Shown here: piece by piece, positions 24,201-36,835 of the stretch
Layout: each line of letters starts with the position of its first letter
Position numbering within the stretch: the stretch's first letter is position 1
Origin: Pohlia nutans
Lineage: Eukaryota > Streptophyta > Bryopsida > Bryales > Mniaceae
Assembly (NCBI GenBank): GCA_022496805.1
Contig: CM040094.1
Coordinates: 5,603,501 to 5,667,500, forward strand
Length of the DNA stretch: 64,000 bases
Direction: 5' to 3'
Position numbers and translations under genes: made by a program
Notes under the pieces: generated by a model
Seen by the model: only the letters and a program-made list of their open reading frames with translations
Told to the model about the DNA's origin: nothing
Database searches by the model: none

Positions 24201-24844
24201 GCAGTGTTATGCTCGTCTGAGCTGCACTCAGCTTCCACCACGCCCTTCTCGCTTGCCCTCTCATCGTCTATGAAAACGATCGGTGCTTCCGCCTGCATGT
24301 CCTCGCCGGGAATTGGATCCAGCCCCTCACAGAAAGGATTCATGTGGAACGGATTCGGGTGCCCACTCTGAACCGGACGCTCATCAATACACCCAACCTC
24401 ACCGTCACCGACACGATTCTGCATGCCATCTGAACCCACGGCTATGTCCTGGAAAACCAACGACCGCGGGCCGAGGGAGTAACCGACATCGCTGCTGCAT
24501 TCCACTCCCTGCCTGTCGTTCATGAAAGCGAACGATGACCGCCCCACCTCCGCATCAGCATTCTCTTCCACCGGAAAGGCCACCGGACTTTCGCTGGGCA
24601 CCGGTCCAGGACAACTCTCACCGTCGTTCTCGACCTTGTTTGAATCACACTGAGCCATGTGAGACTCCATGTCGGGGTGATCACCTGGCTTCTTCGGGGA
24701 CAGGAGCCACTTCAACTCGCCCTCACTGAAGAAGGGCCAACGGTTCCGAAGCTCGCGGATGGGAGGATCGGGCTGAAAATTGTTACCGTAACTCATGGAG
24801 CTTTTGAAATCGAGACACAGTCGAGGGGGCGGAACTCTAGACAT
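18270..24844 (-). CDS. Malectin-domain kinesin-14 (KIN-14 type)
   Basis: Seventeen coding exons with GT/AG borders sum to 4,317 bp, about 1,438 residues, with every phase agreeing: 24844-24022, 23825-23530, 23441-23279, 23101-22938, 22840-22684, 22545-22436, 22343-22220, 22027-21941, 21827-21651, 21491-21206, 21095-20934, 20796-20581, 20370-20333 (38 bp), 20194-20031, 19910-19785, 19617-19195 and 19070-18270. Order: disordered N-terminus with an acidic run near 237-250, malectin-like domain about 275-427 (AINCGG, DLHFAEI), coiled coil about 440-640, kinesin-14 neck ([12 protein letters not shown]), motor to about 975 with P-loop GQTGTGKT near 726-733, NDHSSRSH and LVDLAGSER, then a coiled coil with [10 protein letters not shown] repeats and a basic, Ser/Pro-rich tail. 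The neck before the motor indicates minus-end-directed movement on microtubules. It resembles the Arabidopsis di-glucose-binding kinesins (At1g72250, At2g22610). Exon 6 could begin 3 bp earlier. A Tc1 element lies just past the stop. Confidence 0.93.
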
Positions 24845-25435
24845 GGAATTAAGGGATTCCTCACCTGCTAACTCTATTCTAGTCTTTTACATCACGAAAC
24901 GGCCGCCGGAGATCCTGCACCATCAATAAATACTCCGAATCACCACATTGCCAAAATTCTCGCAACCCTAATTACGCTCATTGCAACAAATCCTTAGCGA
25001 GCTAATGGCAACACTCAAAAACTCAATCAATGTACCCACACCGACTTCAAATCCTGCAAGTCACCACGTATCGAGAACGTCGACATTGAACTTCATATCA
25101 AAAGCCTACTCAAAAGAAACGGCACACTCTAAAACCTATCAATATATTCACACCGAATTCAAATTACATTGAACAGAAATGTCCATTGAGCTAAAACTCG
25201 AAATTATCGCAATCAAAAAGTGCAAAAACATGATTGACGTCGATGAACCTTGAGTTTGAGAAGACAAAGGAGAACGGATTCGATAGAGCGCCTGAAGGAC
25301 TGAGACGAAGATCGATGGACAGGTGTTGAAGAGGGCGCAAAAGAAGCAATCGAAAATTCAGGAGCAATGACGCCGGCCCAGGGAAATTAACCGAGAAGGA
25401 TTCAGTGCACTTTCTGCGGGGAGCCTGAGCTTGTG
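24845..25435 (-). promoter_or_regulatory. Kinesin 5' flank and probable leader
   Basis: About 590 bp upstream of the kinesin ATG with no other gene. It probably holds the 5' untranslated region, possibly with an intron, but no single splice pair stands out. Confidence 0.4.
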
Positions 25436-25495
25436 CTCAACGGCCTCTAGCTCTGACTGCAGTCAATTTGAATTCGGCGGGAGAGAGCCGTTGAG
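25436..25495 (-). promoter_or_regulatory. Pair of MSA-like AACGG motifs upstream of kinesin
   Basis: CTCAACGGCC at 25436-25445 and its opposite-strand counterpart CTCAACGGCT (25486-25495) each match the mitosis-specific activator consensus YCYAACGGYY at 9 of 10 positions. They lie about 600-650 bp upstream of the kinesin start codon. MYB3R factors bind such sites in G2/M genes, a class that includes kinesins. The match is short, so chance is possible. Confidence 0.35.
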
Positions 25496-25611
25496 TCGTT
25501 CTCTTGTTGTGGTTCTCATAGTGGGAACGTCGTTCCCGAATGTAGGAATGTTTGTGTGGTTTGTCCTTTTTCGGTTCGTTGACGTTGGTCCGGGGGCTCA
25601 TGTGTTTGAAA

Positions 25612-26035
25612 GGGGATGAGGCACTGCGTCAGCGCCTCGGTTGTTGTGCGGGTATCTCAAATCTATCCCTCACAAAGATTTTAGATATCCTTACCCGGCC
25701 TATCCACATTTTCTCATCCGTCATGCACTTTTTGCAATGTGGAACTTGACTATGGATTTTATGGGAAGTTAGCTTCATGCATGTGTGAACCGATTTGTGA
25801 ATAATTTCTGCCTCATTTCATGTTGTAGTGGAACTTGTTTAATATGGTGATAGCAATCATAACATTAAATATTTATAATGCGTATGGATAGGAATTTAAA
25901 TTTATATCGTACAACTTTTATTCATACATGAAGTTCAAAATATTCTTCTTAGTTGCATTTTATAATGCGTTTTTGAGAAATTGCGGAATTTGAAAAGGGT
26001 TGTAGGTATTCAGGATTAACTCCTAAGTGACCAAA
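25612..26035. repeat. Diverged repeat related to the 43.6/57.9-kb elements
   Basis: An 84-bp block at 25612-25695 (GGGGATGAGGCACTGCGTC ... TTAGATATCCTTACC) recurs at 26846-26929. From about 25700 the sequence (CATGCACTTTTTGCAATGTG, GGGAAGTTAGCTTCATGCATGTG, TTCATGTTGTAGTG) is the reverse complement of the interior of the elements at 43621 and 57898. The right edge near 26023 has a decayed TTAACTCCTAAG end. Confidence 0.5.
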
Positions 26036-29000
26036 CGATCATTATATGGTCGATACCCTTCTTTTACGGTATGCCGAGGACAAATATATATTTTAAAATG
26101 AAAAATACTTTCAAATACAAAATCAAGTCTATTTTCCAACGCGATTTGAATCATGTCAATCCGAGTTAAACTCAACTGAGGATAAATTATCAAAAATAAA
26201 GAACTCAATATTATCCTAGTGTTGTAAAATTTATTATTTTGGGAAAGTAACGATGTTCTCTTCTAAGTTGAAAAAAATTCTAATGACCATAGCACAAGAC
26301 ATGTCAATATTAGTAAATAATATTTCTTAAAATGTGTAACAATATTTAAGGTGTTTCGACATTTAGTTAGTTCAATCATTTCTTTTTAAGCACGTAATGG
26401 CATATAGTGCATGTATTTCTCTTCTAAGCAAATAATTCATTATAGTGAATTTTCATCATCAAACTAATACAATACAATTTTTTATAGTAAACACTGAAAT
26501 AGCAATAATGACTTAATAGAGAGATGTCAAATAATGTAATATAATTGAATATATTAGAAGAAAAATTTATTGATATATCAACATTAATTTATCAGATGAG
26601 CGGTTTAAAGAAATAAGATGTAAAAGATCTCCACCACCAAAGCCATAGCTATAATCAAACTAGTAAGGATAATCTTTCTTGAAATGATATATTTATTGAA
26701 GTATAGATACTATTTTTAAATTTAAAACCAAAAAAACTCAAATATACAATTTTCATTTTTTCATTTTAATCCAACACATATGTGTATAGTACATGTGGGA
26801 CTAAGCCTCACGGTTGTACTGTTCTAGTTTGACTCTTGATAAAAAGGGGATGAGGCATTGCGTTAACACCTCGGTTGTTGTGTGGGTATCTCAAATTTAA
26901 ACCCCTTGGTGATTTTAGATATCCTTACCAAGTCTTAGCAGTGGATTTTGTTGCTAGTTATAGTCAAATTGCTATTTACAATTTGGGTTGGTTAATTAAT
27001 ACAAATGATTTTTAAAAAACAAAGGTTTAATAGTGAGATTTCCTACATGACATCTTGATGTGTAGCCTCTTTAAACTTAAGTACCACCCAAATATTGCCT
27101 AAATAGCATCTAGGTAGCAAATGCGTATTACATTGATGTTACTTATATATTAATATGAAAAGAGCATTTAAGGAACCTAGATTGCTCTTCAAGCCATGGA
27201 AAAGTAGCAGAAATGTCAAAGTGTCTCATTCAAAATAAAAATCATTGAAGTTTAAGGCATTACCAACCATTTTCGTGTTGTCATCTTTTTATAAAGGGAT
27301 TTTTTTATAAAAATATTCTATTTATGCACTGAGATCTTTTTTGCAAATGCAAATACATAAATGGTTGGTAATGGTTTAGAATACTATAAATCTTTAAAAA
27401 AATATTGTTATTTGAAAGGTAGGCTTTTGTTTATGCGAAGAATGCAAATAAAACAAAATTGTCTTATGAGTTTATAAATCTGTAATAATGGTTATGACTC
27501 TAGATTCTCATAATGGTTTGGCTTTAGATTCTCTTGATCTGGTTTTGGCTCTACATGCTTAGAAGTCAAATGTCTTCACAATGATGAAGAATTGATCTTC
27601 TTGATGATATGTAGAGTGGAACTTTTTGATGATGAGGATGAGTCAAACTTCTCAACAATGACAAATTGTCTCACTTCTTGATGACGATGAAGAGTCAACT
27701 TCTTGATAATGATGACTATAAAAAATATGTATTTAGAAGTAATGGCTATATTTCATTGTCAAAAAATTTAATGCATAAAAGAAGGGCAACATCCTAATAG
27801 TTTAGGATTGATTGAACATCCTAATCATTTTGTATTGTCTTTGTATAGTAAGCTATGGGTGGTTTTGAAGCATTTTAGAGCATGCCTTTCAGTTTAAGTT
27901 TAAACAAGTCCATCAAGACAACCCTTGGGGAAATGATTTAAATTAAACTTAGGGAGTATGTTGGTAGCCCGACATCACCTTGATTTATCTACCTCTTTAC
28001 ATTCATACACCAATGAAATGTTATTCTTCACCGTTAACCCACAAATATCTTGTTTAGCGTGATAAATGCACTTGCACCAAAGCTCCTATCTTGTAAATAG
28101 CAGGATGCAATTGAAATGAAGGCTGGTCAACTTCATCTTGGCGTGTAATTAACCACATGTTACTAGGAATGTAAATGCTGGTAAATAGCTATGCTACCAC
28201 CATTTAAAGGGCAGATGATCATTTAATCATGTTGGTAGGCATGCTTTTAGGATTATTTCAAATAAATTCTACTTCATTTTGGGTAGAAGCATGAGTCGAT
28301 GAGCCATTTTGAATGTAACCAATGCTTGTTTTGAAGAATCTTTATAATAAGTATGAGATCTAATTTGAGATATGAAATATATATACACAATAATGTTTTA
28401 TAGTTATAAACATACTACATAGGTAAAAATGTAAGAATCTTTTGAAGATAGTGAATGTTAAAAGAAAAAAATTGTATTTGTAATGCCGTATTACCATAGC
28501 GGGGTCGCCATGAAAAGTAATTTAAAAAATATGTAAAAATTTGGAACTTACGAGGACAAACACAAAATAGAATAATTTATGTTTAGCTATATTTGGCTAT
28601 TACTAACCCATTTTGGGCCAATCTTATCATCTTTTGGCTAAAAACAAATTAAAATTGAAATAAAAATCTATTTTAGCAGATGAACCTTATTTTTCAAATA
28701 ATAATAAATATTTGTTTTTACTATGGTACTACGGTATTTGATACGAGATTCATAAATTCCCATGACATCAATATCATCTTTCTAGAATGGGGTTCATACA
28801 AATAACTTGTTGCCCAACCTCGCACTTGTTATGATGGTCTTGCACTACCTCCTTGCCGAACGCAATCCTCGTCTATCTTCCAGTGAATCCAACTGAAATC
28901 TCAAACATCACAAACACACAAATGAACTCACAAGTCCAAAAGGAGGTAATACTAAAATTATATATAAAGAGAAAACAAAGAATAATGTTGAATTATTAAT

Positions 29001-29110
29001 TAGTAAAATATTTTGGTTAATACCTATATTTTCCCTTTTCTCAAACTATTTCTATTTGCCACAATGTATGGGTCTGTGTGAACACCACACGTGTAGTTTT
29101 AATTTTACCA
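26036..29110. other. AT-rich spacer, no supported gene
   Basis: No coding exon recognised. It includes the second copy (26846-26929) of the 84-bp repeat and a stretch near 27520-27720 with repeated GATGATGA-like steps. Confidence 0.5.
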
Positions 29111-29446
29111 GGGCATTAGAGTTAACCGAAAAGTCAGCTCAAAGAGGAAAGTTTTAGCAAATTCCTCTTGAACTCCTCTTGAACTCATATTGAAATATAA
29201 ATAGACCGAAAACTAGTTCAAGGTGAGTTGGGAGACAATCTAAAGCAAGCCACTGTCATTATTCTCCACACCTCGCAATGACTTCCACACCTCCTACCAA
29301 AGCTCCAAGCCCATGGCCCAAGAGCGGACAAGTTATGACACGACACTATTCAACCCAAACATAGCTCAAAGGAGCTCAAAAGAACGCTTGAAAGAAGGTT
29401 GAAAAGGCATGTTCGAAGGCCTTCTTTTCGGTTAACTCTATTACCC
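29111..29446. mobile_element. MITE with TAGAGTTAACCGAAAAG termini (336 bp)
   Basis: Left end GGGCATTAGAGTTAACCG and right end CGGTTAACTCTATTACCC form an inverted repeat, with the inner 17 bp TAGAGTTAACCGAAAAG matching closely. No coding capacity, and the target duplication is not clear. Confidence 0.6.
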
Positions 29447-30560
29447 CAACAACTCATCCGTCATGGATGCCTTGATTTTGAGAATAATACTGAAGTAGCT
29501 GTGTGAGCCCCAGCCTCAATATGGACAACTTGAATAACCATAGCATTCCGAATCGACAAGGTACATGTAATCACAACTAAGGTACTTGAATGTAAAAGAA
29601 TCAACATCCTTAATGTGACACCACATTTAGCACTAAAAAAATTTGATCGCATTTTTGATTAAATGAACATAATTCTAATTGCATTGAAAAAAAAGACTCA
29701 TTTACCTATGACATCATATTTTTAATTTAGAAAATAATAATTCTTTTGGGCCTGTATAATGCAAGAAAATGGGTAGCGACCAAAAGAAATGATTTCTTGG
29801 GAGCTTAGGGGTTGCAATTAGCGTTACATAGTAAAAATTTCAACCCCCATAAATCCCAAATTAATTTAATTAGTGTATCCTCATAATTAATGTCAGGCAC
29901 TCTAATACCATAGTTTACTAGCAAGTTCAGCAGAAAATAATTCTAAAAATAAGTGCCTAAAATTTGAGGAAATTATTTTTCAATAAAATATTTTTTTTGT
30001 ATGGGAAAAAATGGATTTTGAAGAATATTTGGTTTTGCCTAAATATATTTTTATAAATAATTAAATATTAGGCAAAAAGGTGCCTAACCAACTAGTAAAC
30101 TGCGGTAGCCATAATCAATCTAGTTATGGCTTCTTGAACCATAGACCTTGTTGTCCATATTCCCCAATGTATCCAAATTCCGTGTGCCCATCATTGGGAG
30201 GCTCAACCTTCCTAGATTGGGCACTTAATAAGTAAGATAAAAATATTATTTTTAACTCAAAATCATTAAAAAGAAAAAGGTAAATAACCTTACTAGAATT
30301 GCAAACCACCATACTAAAATCACCATATACTGTGGGTGGATAATTATTGTGGGTGCACTCATCCACTGGGACAATTTCTCATTTGTTTGAACAAACTTTC
30401 ATCAGATATGGATGAATTTTATCGCAATATTTTGGAAAAATAAACCCTCACGTAAATACGGTGGGCCACAGTATATGGTGATTACTTAGATAAATTTTTT
30501 AAAGAAAAAGTAAAAGAGAAAAAGGAAGCACCGGCGATTGTAGGTCACCTCTCATGTGAG
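29447..30560. other. AT-rich spacer, no supported gene
   Basis: Short random open frames only. GC content rises from about 30530, where the leader of the downstream plus-strand gene probably begins. Confidence 0.45.
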
Positions 30561-32061
30561 GTCGCCTTCTTCCGCATATGAAAATCGTGGTGCGCCGTGA
30601 CGACGCACTCCCTCCACTTGTCTTGCATCATTCATGAAGCATCTTTCCAGCTTTGGATTTCGTTTCCTGATCAGAAGGCGCTTCCGACCTCACTTGACAT
30701 TGAGAATACTAATTGCTTTCGCGATCAATTTTCAGCGCGGACCTTGAGCTTGTATGTACAGTAAGATGATCTCCACTCTCGTTTAGTTAACTTGCCACTT
30801 TAATTTCATATCACAAATCAGAAATCCCTGCATTCTGGACTTCATTTCATTTCCTTTTTTGATGTTGCGAGGGTTTGAATAGAGACGGGGATGTTCAGCA
30901 AGCTTGACAGGCTTTAAGTTCTCTTCTGCAGGTGCTGAATTCCACATTCTTGTTGTCAATGATGAAATAGGTTTAACCTTTGCGAGTCTTGTATTTCTTT
31001 ATCTACCTTTCTGCCTAATTCGATTCTCGATCTTGTAATAGGTTTATCCTTTGCAACTCGTGTATTTCTTTATCTGCTTTTTTGCTAATTCGATTCTGAT
31101 CTTGTAATAGGTTTGTCCTTTGTGTTTGTTTATCTGCTTGTTTGCTTATTCAAATGTAAAGCCTCGGTTTAGGTTTAGATTGTGAACCGGTTGTTACCGA
31201 AAAATTAGCAAGCTCTGCATTCCGATGGTGCGAGGGTTTGAATAGCATCGACGGACGTTCAGCAAGTTTTATGAACTTTTAATTTTCAGTGAATTCGTGT
31301 AGGTGCTGTGTTCCGCATTTTGATTGTCAATGTTAGGAATATTTTGATTAATAGTTTTAGATTGTGAAGCGCTGTTCACTGTTGTTACAAAACTAGCAAG
31401 CTCTGTGTTCTGAAGCATTTTTTTGTTGAGATAGCAATGCTGATGGTGCGAGGGGTTTGAATCTAGCGCCGACCTCTAGTGGTAGAATTTTTTGTGTAGT
31501 AGGTTTAGCCTCTGCGAATCTTGTAATTTTTTATCTGTATTACTTCGATTCTAAAACCTCTTAGCTGCGTTGTAGGTTTAAATTGCGAAGCGCTTGTTCT
31601 ATAGCCTTTCTTTTTTTAAAACCATGGATATTTCTTGATTAGTCTTGGTTAATTTGAATCCAACTAACTTCAATCTTCATGCCAGGGCGCTGTATTTTAC
31701 GTTTAGCTTATCATAATGAAGGATTAGAGTTGCACTATGAATATTGGTTGGTAGAATGTCAGCTATTGAGTCTTCTGAGTGATGGAAGACAACAGAGAGG
31801 GCTTCTTTAATATGATTGACATCTGGAAGTACAAGAGTACTTTTTCAACGATGTCCTTCTATTAATTGATAAAAAAGATGTCTATAAAAGAAGTTCAATT
31901 TATATGCTTTAGTTTATGTCGCGTACTTCCTTTTTAAATGCATTCAGTCATCAGGTTGTTATCTTACTATTGATTGCTAAGCATTTTGGGTGAAGGGATT
32001 GACCGTACTGATAAGCCTTTGTGTTGGTGGTTTGGAACATGTATTTGATACGTTATAGAAT
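30561..32061 (+). promoter_or_regulatory. Leader and leader intron of GGCT gene, with repeats
   Basis: Probable 5' untranslated exon near 30580-30750, followed by a T-rich intron-like region to the start codon at 32062. The region is built from repeated modules. A block TGCGAGGGTTTGAATAG appears at about 30867, 31230 and, changed, 31447. A unit of about 70 bp (CTTTGC...CTTGTATTTCTTTATCTGC ... GATCTTGTAATAGG) is repeated about three times between 30968 and 31150. Long T-rich leader introns can enhance expression in plants; that role here is inference. Confidence 0.4.
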
Positions 32062-34463
32062 ATGGTGCTTTGGGTGTTCGGTTATGGTTCGCTTCTATGG
32101 AAAGCAGGCTTCGAATATGATGAGAAGATGATTGGCTACATCAAGGGCTATCGCAGAGTGTTCTATCAAGGTGGTGCTCTTTCATACACGAAAAATTTGT
32201 ACAGAGGGTTGAGACATCCGTCTCTATTGGCTTAGCCTCAGAGGTCGTTGCCTTTTCTAATTCTTCTATTCATGCGCTCTACAGCCAACACAGATCATCG
32301 AGGAACAGCTGAATATCCTGGACGTGTTGTTACGCTGGAAGCTAAGGAGGGGGCAGTCACTGTGAGTTTTATCATCTCTGCTCGTGATGGCGGTGGTTTT
32401 GGGGAAGAACGCTCAAGAAATCAGTCTTTGTACTTGCACCAGTCGTTTGAGCATAGTTTGCAATTGTTTCAGCTTAAAGGAAATGCATGCAGTACATGGA
32501 AGTAATAGTAGCTTGTGGTTGAAAGTCGAATTTTCTTTTGTTCTTACCCAATGTTTTTCCAATGTTACAGTGGGGTGCTGCATACCGAATATCAGGAGAT
32601 GATCAGGAGAAACTAGTTCTAGCTGTATGTTTCAAACTCTCCTTCAAATATGGATTGGTGCACTAGTCTTATTTTGAGAAATTGAAGGCGCTCTTGGTTC
32701 TAACCGTGAGGATATCTATCTTAATTCTGTGACGTGACTAACTTACATGCAATTGTTGCATGTTCAGTATCTGGATCTTAGGGAACAAGAGTATGACCAA
32801 AAAGAGTATGTCGACCTCTATACGGTATGTGCAATTAGCAAAAAACCACATGTTGAGAAGATAGTTTTTCTACATCTCGTGTCTCCATTTGTTGCCAATT
32901 ACCGAGACCAAGAAAATGTGTCATGGTGCTTCCAATTCAATTCAGCTCGTAAAAAAAGATGTAGGGTTGCGTGTTGGATTGAAGGATTTTCCTTTTATTG
33001 CGATGAGTATGCGAAAGGCTTCAGATTTTCAGTTCTTCTTACATCTGTTTGTCTTGCCTTCTGCAGGGAGATGACTTAGAGACGCCAACCCTCTGCAATG
33101 TTCTTGTGTGAGTTATGTTTTCAGTTGCACAAAATCCTTTACATGCAGTGTACTTCCATTTGGGAGGTAACTTCAATTATGGGTGCTACTGGGACAACAT
33201 AATTGAATAAAGTCTACTCTCATCTGCAGATATATCGGTTCTTCAGACAAGTCGAGGAATAAGTTCTGGGCAGGACCTGCTCCCCTGGAGGTGATGGCAA
33301 AGTAAGAATTAATCACATCCTATTACGTTGCATGAGGATTGAAAAAGTTACACGTTTGATTCTAACGTGTATGTCTTGAAAACACACTACCTTACCATCG
33401 TTTTTGGGTTCTCTTGTTTAACAAAAAAATTGCTTAAATTCAGTGAAGCATGCATCCTTCTTTGAAACTATGACGCTTACAAGATTTCTCACATTGACAA
33501 TCGGTCTGTGCAGACAGATTGCCCAAGCAGTGGGTCCATCTGGACCGAATTATGAATACTTATTTATGCTGGAAGAGTGTTTACACGAACTCGGTATGCA
33601 CCATCACTACCTTATACTTGAAGTTGTGTCAAGGTCTCTTCCGTCTAAATTCCTGGAGGCTACGTAAGCTCTGCACCCATAATCACCACTTGTTACGCTG
33701 GCGCACAGTTACAATTTATCATTATTTCAAATTTGTCGTAATTGAATCCTATTGGTAAATGAAAGAGGATTCCAATACACTTTAGTATGCATTCTTTGGA
33801 CACCATAGGAATAAGTTATGAATTTTCGAAGTGCTAAACATAGGTGCACCATAGATTAACACTAGACTTGATGTTCAAATGGGGTACATGCTCACAATGA
33901 ATATCTTCATTCTAGGCAAGATATAGCTAAAATTTAGCTAGGGACGCAATTCCAGACACTGGTGATTATGGGTGCACTTACTAGTCATTTGTCAAACCTC
34001 AGCCTTCAAGAAAAATTAGGACAGAGGAAACACAGAATAGAAAACATCTAGAGATGGTGAACAAGAGGAAAAAGAGAATTAGGCCTCAAGACGGCTTGTA
34101 GTGGTAGTCACTACAGCAGTTATGTGGTTACACTTGATATGACCTTGAGCGAGGACCTAGTCAGTTCGTGAAACATGCTTCAGCTTTTGTCTTCAGCTTT
34201 AGGCATCCACATTGAATAGCTGCTTTTTCTGGATGCATGCACTGAACCACTATCGTTCACACGTAGACCATTTACATATAGTTACAAGTTGAACTCTTCC
34301 TGCAGACTGCGTAGATGAAGACATTTGCGAACTTGCTGGGGCTGTTCGAAAACATTTGAATTCAAGTAACGGGCTCAAAGCTGTGGCTGGAATTACTGGA
34401 AGAAACTTAAGACCAGAAACCGCAGTCAAAAAGCAACCATATGACATCTGCAATGGAGTGTAG
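32062..34463 (+). CDS. Gamma-glutamylcyclotransferase, ChaC/GGCT2 type
   Basis: Eight coding exons with GT/AG borders and consistent phases: 32062-32170, 32285-32361, 32571-32624, 32768-32824, 33067-33107, 33230-33301, 33514-33593 and 34306-34463. The sum is 648 bp, 215 residues, the normal length for plant GGCT2 proteins. The enzyme releases 5-oxoproline from gamma-glutamyl peptides; the plant GGCT2/ChaC group acts on glutathione in the cytosol, recycling glutamate and cysteine. The N-terminal [11 protein letters not shown] is the substrate-binding YGSL motif. [16 protein letters not shown] and [10 protein letters not shown] follow, the last holding the likely catalytic glutamate (about E86). 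[12 protein letters not shown] and [13 protein letters not shown] blocks complete the fold. There are no stops or missing motifs, so the gene looks functional. Neighbours are unrelated. Confidence 0.93.
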
Positions 34464-35997
34464 GTAGTGCATTGTCTTCCTTGGTTCTGCCTGCATTTAA
34501 ATTTCAATTGGCCTTCCCGCCACCATTGATGCTGCTGGAATAAATCATTTGCTTCCAAGTGGAGTGCGAAATTCCTAATCGATCCTAACCGATCCTTATG
34601 TCATTGTAGATTTGGGTTGTCAAACCGATCCTTATTTCATTTTAGATTTGGGTTGTCATCTAGCTCTATTGGACCCCGAGGTTAAATTAGTACTTTTGAG
34701 TCTACATCCGGTCCTGGCACTTCACTCTGGTTCAAGTGTATGGATGCCAACTTTTTGTGATTGGGTTTTGGATGATGCATAACAGCATGCCAAGATGCAT
34801 TTGTGACTTCCAATAAAGGCTTTTAAGAAAAATTTGAATGCTTTTGCTAGAAAGCGATCAAGACTGAGTGTTTTGGATGTGTTTTTTGTTTGCATTTTTA
34901 CACTACATTCATTCATGGGCAATACTGATATGGTTTTTTGAGTGCAAACTTTGCAAAGGAGTGCTCAATGTTGGCAGTTAGTGAAACTAACTTATAACTT
35001 TCAAGCTCCATGTGCCCTAGGTCAAACGAGTTTCTTATTTCACGTATATAGTTGAACAAAAAAAAGCCATGTATTAGTTCAATGTGATCCGTTAAACATT
35101 GTAACCACACGGTAGGTTAAATATAGTTTTGTTTGCTTTAAAACTTGTTGGGTTTATTCTAAGCTCTAACTCCTAACTGCCCAACTGTTCATTATTTGGA
35201 CGATGTACAGATTTCATCCACGTTTGCTCATCTGTCATGCACCGTTTGCAAGAAAAAAAAATTTTACAAAATTCTATGACAAGATAGCTCCATGCATGTG
35301 TGATCCGATTAGAAAGGGGATGACTCTTGAAAGCCCAAAATTATTCTTTTACCAGTGCAGACTTTCAAGGGGAACAGGCACATCATTCATTCCTAGCTGA
35401 CCGCTGCTGCACTATCACTGAAGCCTGAAATTATGAAAAAACCAAATGGCATCCTAAGAACTAAATTCCAGTGCCCCTGCTCTGCTTGCTCATACATTAT
35501 GCCTTGCTGTAGTAGAAAATTGCGGCAAACATTAAGCATCATTTGTAGAAGGAAAACAATGCTAAATATCCTTGTCAACGTTCCAAATATTCACCAATTC
35601 ATGCAGAGAGTGCACAGATGTTAACATTCAAACTAAAAGAATTAAACAAATGATATCGACCTGAACATGTTATGTGTGGGATTTTATACTCTACTGCTTG
35701 GACCCCTCAACCTGGCTCTCCAATTCTCAAAAACACAAATGACAAATTATTGCAAAATAAATAAATTAAAATTAAAATCATTCTGGTCCCATCTGATTTG
35801 GGTCTACATCGTGACAACAAATTTTATAGCACCAGAATCAGTGAAGAACATTGCATATGTTGGTCAAATGGAAAAAAAAATGAATGAAGGAAGTTCACAT
35901 AGGACTTACTCAAAATTGCTTAAAAAACACGAGGCCCTATTTGAGCTTCTTGGTCCCAGGATTGTCCACCACCAGCTTAGTCCCGTCTTTTTAAATA
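34464..35997. other. Spacer with repeat remnants, no supported gene
   Basis: Near 34575-34660 a block (ACCGATCCTTATG/TTCATT...TAGATTTGGGTTGTCA) is duplicated in tandem. At 35165-35320 lies a fragment in reverse orientation of the 43.6/57.9-kb element family (TAACTCCTAACTGCCCAAC, CATGCATGTGTGATCCGATTAG). Confidence 0.45.
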
Positions 35998-36197
35998 TCA
36001 TGGTGTGGTAGCAAGAACATTAGTACCTGGAGTTACAGTAGTAGTAGTAGTAAGAGGAGCAGTGATCATGGTAACAGTAGTTGTGGTAGCAGTAGTAGTG
36101 GCAGGAGCAGTGGTAGCAGGAGTAACGCTAGTAGTCGCAGAATTACTAGTAGCAGGAGACGTAGTGGTAGCAGTGGTAGTAGTGGCAATAATTTTCG
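35998..36197 (-). CDS. Possible 3' exon encoding a Thr/Ser/Ala-rich tail
   Basis: On the minus strand a frame of about 66 codons reads almost only Thr, Ala, Val, Ser and Pro (for example TATTTSPATSNSATTSV), ending ...LATTP and a TGA at 35998. A good splice acceptor (CTTGTTATTACAG) sits directly before it at 36198. It resembles the Thr-rich tail of the protein encoded at 36836-37378. It may be an alternative last exon of that gene or a remnant of a duplicate. The phase needs one leftover base from the donor exon, and I could not find a convincing partner donor. The trinucleotide tract could also be a simple repeat. Confidence 0.35.
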
Positions 36198-36463
36198 CTG
36201 TAATAACAAGATTGAATAATATTAGTATAGTAAAACCCGGATGATCAAGAATGACAAACTCAGAACGTCCAATACTCAGAAGAAAAGCCCAAGTTCCAAT
36301 GTAGCATCAAGGAAAGTAACTGTAACATTATGGACTAGACAAGTTCCAATAAAGAAAAACGATTTATCTTCGGTTCAATGATATCACTACTATTTCTCTA
36401 CTATTGCCTTTTATCTATCAGATGAGCCACTCCATCAGATCATTCAATGTAGCTCTGATACCA

Positions 36464-36805
36464 TGTTGAATTAAGAAAGATAATGTGCATAAAAGGTAAA
36501 CAATGTTTATTATGTGACTTGCCACCCAACCATAGAAGTGAGATCTTGTCCAATAGACAATGGTATCTCCTTCACCCACCAAGCCACATTTATAGTCCTA
36601 GTACCGTCTGTCTACATACTTAGAATATGTACATACTAACTAGACTGTTACTTTGGTGTTTTAACTAACTTGGAGTCATAGACCAAGAGTCTATGCCTAA
36701 GTTACTCATATGGTAATAGATCAACAGGAAATTCTCTAAGATCAATCACAAGAACCATATATCACCGTCAGGGGGCAACAATTCAACTTCTTGCAACATT
36801 CAACA
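36464..36805 (-). mobile_element. Copia-type LTR with adjoining primer-binding site
   Basis: The 342-bp unit starts TGTTGAAT and ends ATTCAACA, the inverted ends of an LTR. Immediately to its left, at 36452-36463, the opposite strand reads TGGTATCAGAGC, complementary to the 3' end of initiator tRNA-Met, the usual primer of plant Ty1/copia elements. The element therefore lies on the minus strand with this as its 5' LTR and the interior to the left. Only a short leader piece (to about 36380) is recognisable, and no gag or pol is found. The LTR ends about 30 bp past the stop codon of the gene at 36836. Confidence 0.7.
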
Positions 36806-36835
36806 GAAACTGAAAGTTTGATCACCTGGTGGCCT

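Noticed and set aside
36005..36244. Plus-strand Val/Ala-rich open frame
   Set aside because: It is the antisense reading of the GTA/GTG tract; the minus strand has a splice acceptor and a Thr/Ala-rich frame that fits the neighbouring gene better.
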